Positions 1-6,937 of a stretch of DNA of 12,985 bases are shown piece by piece. The DNA comes from an uncultured Lachnospiraceae bacterium (GTDB taxonomy: Bacteria > Bacillota > Clostridia > Lachnospirales > Lachnospiraceae). The stretch spans positions 1 through 12,985 of the forward strand of contig CAMWUP010000027.1 of NCBI GenBank assembly GCA_947177465.1. The letters run 5' to 3'. Position 1 is the first letter of the stretch. Each line of letters begins with the position of its first letter. The notes under the pieces are model-generated. The model did no database searches and was not told where the DNA came from. It worked only from the letters and a program-made list of their open reading frames with translations. The translations under genes and the position numbers were made by a program.

Positions 1-586
1 CTATCTTTTTTAGCAGTTCCTTCGTAAAATGCAGTCCTGCCGTCGGCGCCGCTGCACTGCCGTCATACTTTGCATAAACTGTCTGATAACGATTCTTATC
101 TGCAAGCTTGTGCGTGATATATGGCGGCAGGGGCATCTCGCCCAGCCTATCCAGCACTTCTTCAAAGATGCCCTCGTAGGAAAACTGAATCAGCCGGTTT
201 CCCTCTTCTACCGTTTCCAGAACCTCCGCCTTTAAAACACCTTCCCCAAAGACCAGCTTTGTGCCCTGTCTGCATTTTTTGCCAGGCTTTACAAGCGTCT
301 CCCAGATATCCTTTTCCCTGCGTTTTAGCAGCAGCACCTCCACTGCGGCGCCGGTGTCTTCCTTTTTTCCAATCAGCCTTGCAGGAATGACCTTTGTGTT
401 ATTGAGTACAAGGCAGTCCCCAGGCCTAAGGTATTCCGTGATTTCTTTAAAGATACGATGCTCTGTCTCCCCGCTGTCCTTATGCAGAACCAAAAGCCTT
501 GAAGCGGAACGGTCTGCAAGCGGGTCCTGTGCAATCAGTTCTTCCGGCAGTTCAAAGAAAAAGTCTGATTTTTTTAATGCTGTCAT
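1..586 (-). CDS. queA: QueA, S-adenosylmethionine:tRNA ribosyltransferase-isomerase (3'-truncated by window edge)
   Basis: QueA transfers and isomerises the ribose moiety of S-adenosylmethionine onto 7-aminomethyl-7-deazaguanine at the wobble base of GUN-anticodon tRNAs, giving epoxyqueuosine in the queuosine pathway. The window holds the first 195 residues; family members are usually about 340-350, so the rest lies beyond base 1. Visible family motifs are LPEELIAQDPLADR (residues 13-26), the GDCLVLNNTKVIPARL block (56-71), LVKPGKK (98-104), MPLPPYI (151-157), RYQTVYAKYDGSAAAPTAG (166-184) and GLHFT (184-188). The ATG overlaps the stop of the upstream M18 peptidase gene as ATGA (583-586), which suggests translational coupling. 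A GAGGGAG stretch about 10 bases upstream, inside the peptidase gene, can serve as ribosome binding site. It is the last visible gene of the pheST operon. I translated this frame by hand from the minus strand and found no stops. Family assignment is very secure. Confidence 0.95.
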   Translation of the reverse strand, partial: MTALKKSDFFFELPEELIAQDPLADRSASRLLVLHKDSGETEHRIFKEITEYLRPGDCLVLNNTKVIPARLIGKKEDTGAAVEVLLLKRREKDIWETLVKPGKKCRQGTKLVFGEGVLKAEVLETVEEGNRLIQFSYEGIFEEVLDRLGEMPLPPYITHKLADKNRYQTVYAKYDGSAAAPTAGLHFTKELLKKI

Positions 587-2019
587 GACAGGCAGGCTCC
601 CTCGACAAACGCTTTATAGCCCCTGTAGGCTTCATAAATGTCCGCCTTGCTGGTCGCTTCCCAAGGCGCATGCATATTCAGAACTGCAACGCCGCTGTCA
701 ATGACATTCATGCCGTAAAGTGCAAGAATATAGGCAATCGTTCCGCCGCCGCCCACATCTACCTTGCCTAACTCTGCTGTCTGGAACTGCACGCCTTTCT
801 TATCAAAAATGCCGCGGATGTGCGCCATATATTCTGCATTGGCGTCATTGGAGCCGGATTTTCCTCTTGCACCGGTAAATTTGTTGAACACCATTCCTTT
901 TCCCAAAAATGCCGCATTTTTCTTTTCAAAACAAGAAGCATAGGAAGGATCAAAGCCGGCGCTCACATCGGAGGAAAGCATGCAGGAGCGGGAAAGGCAC
1001 CTTCTGACATTAAGCTCACTGTATTCTCCCGCAAGCTCCATCAGTTCAGCCACACTGTTCTCAAAGAATTTAGACTGCATACCCGTCGCACCCACGGAGC
1101 CTATCTCCTCTTTGTCCACCAGAATACAGCACACGGTTCTGTCCGTTTTTTTTGTATCCAGCATAGCCTTTAAAGAAGTAAACGCACATACACGGTCGTC
1201 CTGTCCGTAGGCTAAAATCATGCTTCTGTCAAAACCGGCTTCCCTCGCTTTTCCTGCCGGCACGATTTCCAGTTCGGCAGAAATAAAGTCTTCCTCGCTT
1301 ACGTCATAAGTATTTTTCAGAATATCCAGTACGCCCGCCTTTACTGCTTCCTTCGCTGCATCTGCTCCGCCGTTCTTTTCTTCTTTTTTTCCATCTTTTT
1401 CTGCTTTTATGACAAGAGGCTTATTGCCCACAATCAAATCCAGCGCCTCGCCCTCGATTACCTTTGCCGCCTTCTTCTCCAACTGCTCGGCTGCCAGATG
1501 AATCAATAAATCTGAAATAAAAAATACAGGGTCATCCTCGTCCTCGCCGACTGCCACCTCCACGGTGGTGCCGTCCTTCTTTACAATCACGCCGTGGATT
1601 GCCAGCGGCAGAGTCACCCACTGATACTTTTTCACACCGCCATAATAATGCGTATCCAGATAGGCAAAGCCTCCCTCCTCATATAAAGGATTCTGCTTCA
1701 CATCCATGCGCGGCGAATCAATATGCGCGCCTAAAATATTCATTCCCTCGGTCAGAGGCTTCTCACCAAGTCGGTAAATGGCAATGGACTTATTCATCCA
1801 CACAGAATAAACCTTGTCTCCCTTTTTCAGTTTCTTTCCTGCAGCGGCTGCTTTGTTGAGCTCTATATAACCCGCTTCTTCTATCATATTGACAATGGTA
1901 TCAATACACTCCCTCTCTGTCTTTCCATTATCCAGAAAGCTCCTGTACCCGTCTGAAAGCTTTTCCAGCTCCTTTAACTGCTTCTCACTGTAGACTTCCC
2001 ACAAATTTTTCTTTTCCAT
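583..2019 (-). CDS. M18-family zinc aminopeptidase (aspartyl aminopeptidase / aminopeptidase I type)
   Basis: This is a cytosolic binuclear-zinc exopeptidase that removes N-terminal residues from peptides; M18 enzymes often prefer acidic or neutral residues, but the specificity here cannot be read from sequence. The 478 residues carry the family's metal-site motifs in order: GAHIDSPRMD (97-106, His99), YGQDDRVCAF (271-280, Asp274 or Asp275), VDKEEIGSVG (301-310, catalytic and ligand Glu304/Glu305), SSDVSAGFDP (349-358, Asp351) and NMHAPWEATS (448-457, His450). A Lys/Glu/Gly/Ala-rich segment at about 203-226 looks like a flexible surface insertion between these blocks. The ATG follows GGAGAG by a few bases. 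The gene begins 30 bases after the pheT stop, with no promoter or terminator between, and its TGA overlaps the queA ATG, so it is the third gene of the T-box operon. Family certainty is high; exact substrate unknown. Confidence 0.95.
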   Translation of the reverse strand: MEKKNLWEVYSEKQLKELEKLSDGYRSFLDNGKTERECIDTIVNMIEEAGYIELNKAAAAGKKLKKGDKVYSVWMNKSIAIYRLGEKPLTEGMNILGAHIDSPRMDVKQNPLYEEGGFAYLDTHYYGGVKKYQWVTLPLAIHGVIVKKDGTTVEVAVGEDEDDPVFFISDLLIHLAAEQLEKKAAKVIEGEALDLIVGNKPLVIKAEKDGKKEEKNGGADAAKEAVKAGVLDILKNTYDVSEEDFISAELEIVPAGKAREAGFDRSMILAYGQDDRVCAFTSLKAMLDTKKTDRTVCCILVDKEEIGSVGATGMQSKFFENSVAELMELAGEYSELNVRRCLSRSCMLSSDVSAGFDPSYASCFEKKNAAFLGKGMVFNKFTGARGKSGSNDANAEYMAHIRGIFDKKGVQFQTAELGKVDVGGGGTIAYILALYGMNVIDSGVAVLNMHAPWEATSKADIYEAYRGYKAFVEGACLS

Positions 2020-2049
2020 TTTTACTCTCCATTCATTCTCTTTGTACTA

Positions 2050-4479
2050 TTATTGGCGAAGCTGCGCACCAAGCTGTTCCAGTCCGTTCAAAATCTTTTT
2101 CATTGCGCCTGTGATATCCGCTTCCTCCAATGTCCTGTCCTTTGCGCGGAAGGACACGGAGTACGCCATGGATTTACAGCCCTCCTTAATCTGCCCGCCT
2201 TCATATACGTCAAACAGCCTGTATGATTCCAGAAGCTTGCCGCCGCGCTGCACAAGCACCGCTTCAATCTCTCCCGCCAGCACTGTTTTGGGTACTACCA
2301 TGGAAATATCTCTTGACACAGCCGGATACTTTGCAATGCCCTCATACTTCCGTTCAAAGCTTGCAAAAGGCAGAATCACCGGCATATCCAGCACAGCCAC
2401 ATAAACCTTTGTGCCGATGTCATAGTTATCGCATACCTCCGGATGCACCTCACCCAGATAACCGATTGCCGTACCTTTATAGCTGACTGCCGCCTGTCTG
2501 CCGGGATGTAAAAAGCGTTTCCCTGCATCCGGATTATAAATGCATTTTTCCTTCATGCCAATGCTTTCCAGAAATTCCTCCACCACGCCTTTTAAGGTGT
2601 AAAAATCTCCTTCCCCGTAAAAGCCAAGGGTAAACTGCATCCGCTCGTCAGGAAGCTCTGTCAGAGGAAGTGCCTTTGGTATATAAATATTCCCCAGTTC
2701 ATAGAGACGCACGTCCTTATTGCGCCTGTTATAATTGGTGGAAAGACTTGTCAGCATACCGTTTAGGGGAATGGTTCTCATAATGGAGAAATCCTCTCCC
2801 AAAGGATTCGCTATGGTGATGGCATCCCTCGCCTTGTCGTCTTTTGCAAGACACAGCTTGTCAAACACCTTCGGGCTCTCAAAGGAATAGCTCATCCCTT
2901 GTGAGAATCCACAGTATTCCGCAATATCCCTTGCCTTCTGCTCAACGCGCAGCTTAAAGGAAAGCTTACCGGTGGTCGAAGTGCTGTTCGGCAGTGTAAC
3001 CGGAATCTTGTCATAACCATAAAATCTTGCCACCTCTTCCGCCAAATCAACCATTCTCAAAATGTCCTGCCTGAAGGAAGGAATCTCCAGCGCAATATCG
3101 CCGCAGCTATTCGCAATCGGCTTTATTTCCAGTTGCTCAAAGATGTTAAGCATATGCTGCTTTTCCACCTCTGTTCCCAAAAGGGCGTTGTATTTGTCCG
3201 GCTCAAAGGGAAGCAGCAAAAGCGGATTTAACGGCACGCACACATCAACGCAGCCCTTTGTCACCTCGCCACAGCCCAGTTCCTGAATCAACTGGCAGGC
3301 ACGGTCGATTGCTGCTCTCGCATTCCTCGGATCCAACCCCTTTTCAAATTTACCGGAAGCATCGGTTCTAAGACCGATTCTCTTTGCCGACTTTCTGATA
3401 TTGGGTCCATTGAAGCACGCCGCCTCAAAGAGAACTGTCTTGACCTCATCGGTAATCTTGGAATTTTCTCCGCCCATAATGCCGGCAATGCCGATTTCCT
3501 TCTCTGCATCACAAATCATCAGAATGTCCTTGTCAAGCTTTCTCACCTGCCCGTCAAGCGTCTGGAATTCGTCTCCGTCCTTTGCACGGCGCACAATGAT
3601 TTTCTTTCCGGCAATCGTATCCAAATCAAACGCGTGCATGGGCTGTCCGTACTCTTCCATCACATAGTTGGTAATATCCACCAGATTGTTGATGGGCCTG
3701 ATGCCGCTTGCCGCAAGTCTTCTCTGCATCCACTCCGGAGAAGGTCCTATTTTGATATTGGTACATACACGGGCACAGTACCTTGTACAGAGGTCCGTAT
3801 CCTGTACCTCCACGCTGATATAATCGTTTACATCTTCGTCGTTTTCTTTTACGGTCACAACAGGCGGCACAAAAGGCTTATCAAAGGTTGCCGCCGCTTC
3901 CCTTGCGATGCCGAGCACACTATAACAGTCTACACGGTTGCTGGTAATTTCATACTCGAACACCGTATCATGCAGCCCCAAAAGCGCTATGGCATCCTCC
4001 CCGGGCACCGCCTCCTTATGCAGAATATAAATACCGTCTTCCGGCGCCTCCGGATACATATCGCGGGACGAACCCAGTTCTTCGATGGAGCACATCATGC
4101 CGCCTGAAGGCACTCCTCTGAGCTTTCCTGCTTTGATTTTGATACCCTCCTCAGGAAGCGGTCCGCCGTCATGTCCGCCTGCCACCTTTCCGCCGTCTAA
4201 AACAACAGGAACCTTATCTCCTTCTTTTACATTGGGAGCGCCCGTCACAATCTGAATTTCCTCAGTGCCGATATTGACCTGGCAGACAATCAGCTTATCC
4301 GCATCGGGGTGCTTTTCAATTTTGACAATCTCCCCCACTACAATCTTTTCCAGATTTTTATCTAATCTTTCATACCCTTCCACCTTGGTACCTGTCAGGG
4401 TCATTCTGTCGCAATACTCCTGATCTGTACAGGTTAATTCAGGCACATATTCCTTAATCCATGATAATGCTGTATTCAT
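2050..4479 (-). CDS. pheT: Phenylalanyl-tRNA synthetase beta subunit
   Basis: PheT is the large subunit of the alpha2-beta2 enzyme that charges tRNA-Phe in the cytosol. It binds tRNA and carries the editing site that hydrolyses Tyr-tRNA-Phe. The 809 residues match the usual bacterial length of about 800. Domains in order: an N-terminal helix-turn region; an EMAP-type tRNA-binding domain (about 42-153, with KIEKHPDADKL at 53-63); the B3/B4 editing domain (about 215-406, with NNLVDITNYV 264-273 and GQPMHAFDLD 278-287); the B5 domain (about 418-493, ending in DLAEEVARFYGYDKIP, which holds the magnesium-binding acidic residues); the catalytic-like core (about 500-700); and the C-terminal ferredoxin-fold anticodon-binding domain (about 713-808, with KYPAVSRDISMVV). 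The ATG is 8 bases after AAAGGA. It lies 36 bases downstream of pheS and must share its transcript. Nothing looks truncated or unusual. Confidence 0.99.
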   Translation of the reverse strand: MNTALSWIKEYVPELTCTDQEYCDRMTLTGTKVEGYERLDKNLEKIVVGEIVKIEKHPDADKLIVCQVNIGTEEIQIVTGAPNVKEGDKVPVVLDGGKVAGGHDGGPLPEEGIKIKAGKLRGVPSGGMMCSIEELGSSRDMYPEAPEDGIYILHKEAVPGEDAIALLGLHDTVFEYEITSNRVDCYSVLGIAREAAATFDKPFVPPVVTVKENDEDVNDYISVEVQDTDLCTRYCARVCTNIKIGPSPEWMQRRLAASGIRPINNLVDITNYVMEEYGQPMHAFDLDTIAGKKIIVRRAKDGDEFQTLDGQVRKLDKDILMICDAEKEIGIAGIMGGENSKITDEVKTVLFEAACFNGPNIRKSAKRIGLRTDASGKFEKGLDPRNARAAIDRACQLIQELGCGEVTKGCVDVCVPLNPLLLLPFEPDKYNALLGTEVEKQHMLNIFEQLEIKPIANSCGDIALEIPSFRQDILRMVDLAEEVARFYGYDKIPVTLPNSTSTTGKLSFKLRVEQKARDIAEYCGFSQGMSYSFESPKVFDKLCLAKDDKARDAITIANPLGEDFSIMRTIPLNGMLTSLSTNYNRRNKDVRLYELGNIYIPKALPLTELPDERMQFTLGFYGEGDFYTLKGVVEEFLESIGMKEKCIYNPDAGKRFLHPGRQAAVSYKGTAIGYLGEVHPEVCDNYDIGTKVYVAVLDMPVILPFASFERKYEGIAKYPAVSRDISMVVPKTVLAGEIEAVLVQRGGKLLESYRLFDVYEGGQIKEGCKSMAYSVSFRAKDRTLEEADITGAMKKILNGLEQLGAQLRQ

Positions 4480-4515
4480 AAACTCCGTCCTTTCTATTTT
4501 TCATGCAGCGCTTCC

Positions 4516-5535
4516 CTAAAACTGTTTTAAGAAGCGGATATCATTCTCATAGAGCAGCCGCATATCATCAATTTCATATTTTAGGAGCGCAATTCTCTCC
4601 AGCCCCACGCCAAACGCAAAGCCCGTATATTCCTCAGGATTGATATTACACATTTCCAGCACATGCGGATGCACCATACCGCAGCCTAATATTTCTATCC
4701 AGCCGCTCCCTTTACAGAACCGGCAGCCTTTGCCCCCGCACTTAAAGCAGGTAACATCCATCTCTGCGGACGGCTCCGTAAACGGGAAATGATGGGGACG
4801 GAATTTTACTTTCGTCTCTTCTCCAAACAATTCCTTTGCAAACTCGGCAAGCGTACCCTTCAAATCCGCAAATGTAATATTCTTGTCAATGACAAGTCCT
4901 TCTACCTGATGGAAGGAAGGCGAATGGGTCGCATCCACCTCGTCCGCACGGAATACTCTGCCGGGTGCAAGCATACGAATGGGCATCCTACCTTTTTCCA
5001 TTTCACGAATCTGTATGGATGACGTCTGGGTACGCAGCAAGATATCCCCTGCAATATAAAAAGTATCCTGTTCATCCTTTGCCGGATGGTCCGCCGGAAT
5101 GTTGAGCGCCTCAAAATTGTAGTAATCCCTTTCTACTTCGGGACCTTCCACCACTTCATAGCCCATTCCCACAAAAATACGCTCTACCTCCTCTAACGCA
5201 ATCGTGTTGGGATGCCTGTGTCCGATAACATTCTTCTTTGCCGGAAGCGTCACGTCTATGACCTCAGCCTTCATCCTTGCTTCTCTTGCGGCACTTTCCA
5301 TTTTCTTCTTTGCCGTTTCCAGAAGCCTTTCAATTTCTTCGCGCGTCTCATTCACCATCTGTCCCACTTTCGGACGCTCCTCAGGCGCAACATCCTTCAT
5401 GGACTTTAACACAGCGGTCAGTTCTCCCTTTTTTCCCAGAATATTGACCCGCACTTCATTTAGCTTTTCCAGCGCATCGCTGTTTTCAATCTGTGCAATG
5501 GCATGCGCCCTGATTTGACTTAATTTCTCTTTCAT
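4516..5535 (-). CDS. pheS: Phenylalanyl-tRNA synthetase alpha subunit
   Basis: PheS is the catalytic class II subunit of phenylalanyl-tRNA synthetase: it activates phenylalanine with ATP and transfers it to tRNA-Phe. From the ATG at 5535 the product is 339 residues, the normal length. The N-terminal coiled coil spans about 1-90; motif 1 lies around 108-165 (HPNTIALEEVERIF, FEALNIPADHPA); motif 2 is GRVFRADEVDATHSPSFHQ (192-210); motif 3 is FGVGLERIALLKY (308-320). A four-cysteine patch CFKCGGKGCRFCKGSGW (263-279) is typical of Firmicutes PheS. The frame stays open upstream to a GTG at 5715, but I reject that start: the extra 60 residues have no family counterpart, and a good AGAAAGGA site lies 7 bases before the 5535 ATG. 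The gene is first in the operon and is governed by the phenylalanine T-box leader upstream. Confidence 0.99.
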   Translation of the reverse strand: MKEKLSQIRAHAIAQIENSDALEKLNEVRVNILGKKGELTAVLKSMKDVAPEERPKVGQMVNETREEIERLLETAKKKMESAAREARMKAEVIDVTLPAKKNVIGHRHPNTIALEEVERIFVGMGYEVVEGPEVERDYYNFEALNIPADHPAKDEQDTFYIAGDILLRTQTSSIQIREMEKGRMPIRMLAPGRVFRADEVDATHSPSFHQVEGLVIDKNITFADLKGTLAEFAKELFGEETKVKFRPHHFPFTEPSAEMDVTCFKCGGKGCRFCKGSGWIEILGCGMVHPHVLEMCNINPEEYTGFAFGVGLERIALLKYEIDDMRLLYENDIRFLKQF

Positions 5536-5715
5536 AATCGATTCCTTTCTTTTTTTCGCTGCTGCAGACTTACGGCGTATATGCAGACCTGAAAATGCTT
5601 CGCATTTCCAGGTTCGCGTTGCTCGCCAAATGTCAGCAGCATTTTCCGTCTGCACATATGCAGGCATCCGTGCCGCCAAAAAACGCTGCTGCCACTTGGC
5701 TCTGCTTATACGCAC
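5536..5715 (-). repeat. Structured, inverted-repeat-rich spacer between T-box terminator and pheS (unknown element)
   Basis: This 180-base stretch separates the T-box terminator from the pheS ribosome binding site, far longer than needed for a leader. Seen directly: a compact hairpin with 11-base arms at 5588-5598 and 5602-5612 (on the minus-strand RNA all pairs form, one as G-U) around a 3-base loop; an outer imperfect inverted repeat with 14-base arms at 5575-5588 and 5648-5661; and a 9-base direct repeat CGCTGCTGC at 5557-5565 and 5684-5692 enclosing both. A looser inverted pair joins about 5621-5640 with 5684-5703. The minus-strand frame is open throughout and in phase with pheS, but no product is credible. 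The nested symmetry and enclosing direct repeat suggest a small dispersed intergenic repeat or MITE-like insertion, or an RNA processing or stability structure. That interpretation is inference; copy number elsewhere in the genome cannot be seen here. Confidence 0.5.
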
Positions 5716-5743
5716 AAAAAAGTCCCTTGCGTATGCAAGGGAC
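5716..5743 (-). terminator. T-box attenuator terminator of the phe operon
   Basis: On the minus strand a perfect 9-bp stem (arms 5735-5743 and 5722-5730) with a 4-base loop is followed directly by a run of six T residues (5721-5716). The 5' arm of this stem, containing the GTCCCT segment, is also the partner of the T-box AGGG, so terminator and antiterminator exclude each other. This is the regulated terminator read through when uncharged tRNA-Phe is bound. Confidence 0.93.
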
Positions 5744-5975
5744 GAAGCTTCTCCGCGGTACCACCCTGTTTCCTGTCAATAACAGGCTCTCAAAACACTT
5801 AACGCGCGCGCACGTCCAATCCTACTCTTCTGCATGTGCCTCTGCAAAATTTAAGATGGAAGCTCCGGTGGGAAATTCACACTCCGCCTGAACTTAAGGA
5901 AGCTTTCAGCCGATGACTTCCTCTCTCTTTTAGAAAACGAATTGCTACTAAACACCTTCACAGCCTTTTTCAACT
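5716..5975 (-). promoter_or_regulatory. T-box leader riboswitch, probably tRNA-Phe specific
   Basis: The leader begins near 5975 downstream of a good promoter and ends in the attenuator terminator. The diagnostic T-box sequence AGGGTGGTACCGCGG lies at 5767-5753 on the minus strand; its AGGG can pair with CCCT at the start of the terminator stem to form the antiterminator, with GAAG/CTTC stacked above. A stem III hairpin sits just upstream (arms 5782-5786 and 5772-5776). In stem I, AGTA at 5949-5946 and GAA at 5878-5876 fit the two sides of the specifier-loop S-turn. The bases after GAA are TTTCC (5875-5871), so the specifier is UUC (5874-5872) or UUU one base earlier; both are phenylalanine codons and agree with pheST downstream. 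Known for the family: uncharged cognate tRNA pairs with specifier and T-box bulge and stabilises the antiterminator. The specifier register was judged by eye. Confidence 0.95.
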
Positions 5976-5981
5976 AAGGCT

Positions 5982-6010
5982 ATTGTAATGAACCAAAAAG
6001 AAAAAGTCAA
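5982..6010 (-). promoter_or_regulatory. Sigma-A-type promoter of the T-box/pheST operon
   Basis: Minus strand: -35 TTGACT at 6010-6005, a 17-base spacer, and -10 TACAAT at 5987-5982. Both hexamers match consensus at five of six positions and the spacing is optimal. Transcription would begin around 5975, just before the stem I bases of the T-box leader. Confidence 0.88.
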
Positions 6011-6011
6011 G

Positions 6012-6058
6012 AAAAAATTGACAGACATATACAGTTTTTCCGACTATCATACGTCTGT
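6012..6058 (-). terminator. Probable terminator at the end of the yihY-family gene
   Basis: On the minus strand, arms at 6058-6048 and 6031-6021 can form an 11-bp stem (ACAGACGTATG with TATATGTCTGT, including two G-U pairs) around a 16-base loop, followed after three bases by six T residues (6017-6012). The 5' arm includes the last codons and part of the stop codon of the upstream gene. The stem is AT-rich and the loop is long, so termination may be modest. The T-run ends one base before the -35 box of the phe promoter. Confidence 0.55.
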
Positions 6059-6913
6059 ATGCTGCACCTTTTCCCTTTTTTCCTTCCTCTTCCGATATAA
6101 AACCTTGTATGCGGGGCCAAAATACCGGTTAATATGCGCGCCTATCAGAATAATATAAATACAAAAATACAGCCACAGCATAATAATGACGATAATGGAA
6201 AGACTGCCATAGGTGCTTAAATTGTTGATTCTCTCCACATAAATGGAAAACCCCCATGAAAAAATACTCCCCCCTCCCGCCGTAAACACCGCTCCCGGCA
6301 TCTGCGCGCTCAAACGCAGTTTTTTGTTGGGCACGTAGGCATAAACCGCTGCAAACAAAAGCGTCATAATCACCCATATAATGAGAAAGCGAAGATTCAT
6401 GACAAAAACAAACAACTGTCTCGTCTGCGGCACTCTTGCAAAAATCATATTGAGCAGCACATTGCCAAACACATTGATAATAAGGGACAGTAAAAGCACT
6501 GCCAGCATAACCAGCGTATAAAAAGAAGCGATGCCACGCACAACAAAATAATTTCTTTTTTCCTCGACCTCGTTAATTTCATTGAGTCCCCGCATGAGTG
6601 CCAGCACTCCTCTGCTGGCAGACCAGAGTGTGGCAATCACTGCAACCGACAAAACGCCCGCCGATTTTTCATACACGTCCGACACAACCGAAACTGTCAA
6701 TGGCTCCAGTACAGCCGGCATGATTTCCGTAATCCCGTTTAAAAGATTTTCTTCCGTCAAAGGCGTATAGGGAATAATGGTACAAATCATAATCAGCATG
6801 GGAACCAGTGACAAAAACATAAAAAAGGCGGTACTCGCCGCAAAGGATCCTATGTTTTTCCGGTTCATCTGTCTGTTAAAATCATCCAGTATTATGTACA
6901 GCTTTCGTATCAC
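6047..6913 (-). CDS. YihY/virulence factor BrkB family membrane protein
   Basis: This is an integral inner-membrane protein of the YihY/BrkB family. The family was once annotated as ribonuclease BN in error, and its biochemical role is still unclear. The 288 residues contain about six hydrophobic segments, near 25-48, 87-106, 127-155, 170-192, 204-226 and 234-262, and a basic C-terminal tail (KVLYRKRKEKREK). Family-typical sequence includes FAASTAFFMFLSLVPML (24-40), the WSASRGVLALMRGLN stretch (97-111), and YGSLSIIVIIMLWLY followed by GAHINRYF (258-265). The start is GTG at 6913, chosen because GGAGG (6924-6920) lies 6 bases upstream and because it precedes the amphipathic N-terminus common in the family. 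The gene begins 24 bases after the SpoIID-like gene and is probably co-transcribed with it, a link with envelope function that is inference only. A probable terminator overlaps its stop codon. Confidence 0.93.
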   Translation of the reverse strand: MIRKLYIILDDFNRQMNRKNIGSFAASTAFFMFLSLVPMLIMICTIIPYTPLTEENLLNGITEIMPAVLEPLTVSVVSDVYEKSAGVLSVAVIATLWSASRGVLALMRGLNEINEVEEKRNYFVVRGIASFYTLVMLAVLLLSLIINVFGNVLLNMIFARVPQTRQLFVFVMNLRFLIIWVIMTLLFAAVYAYVPNKKLRLSAQMPGAVFTAGGGSIFSWGFSIYVERINNLSTYGSLSIIVIIMLWLYFCIYIILIGAHINRYFGPAYKVLYRKRKEKREKVQHTDV

Positions 6914-6937
6914 CGCAATCCTCCGTTGTGAAAACTT

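Noticed and set aside
5536..5715. N-terminal extension of PheS from an in-frame GTG at 5715
   Set aside because: The 60 extra residues have no counterpart in PheS, the region is a repeat-like structured spacer, and a proper ribosome binding site precedes the ATG at 5535, which gives the standard 339-residue protein.
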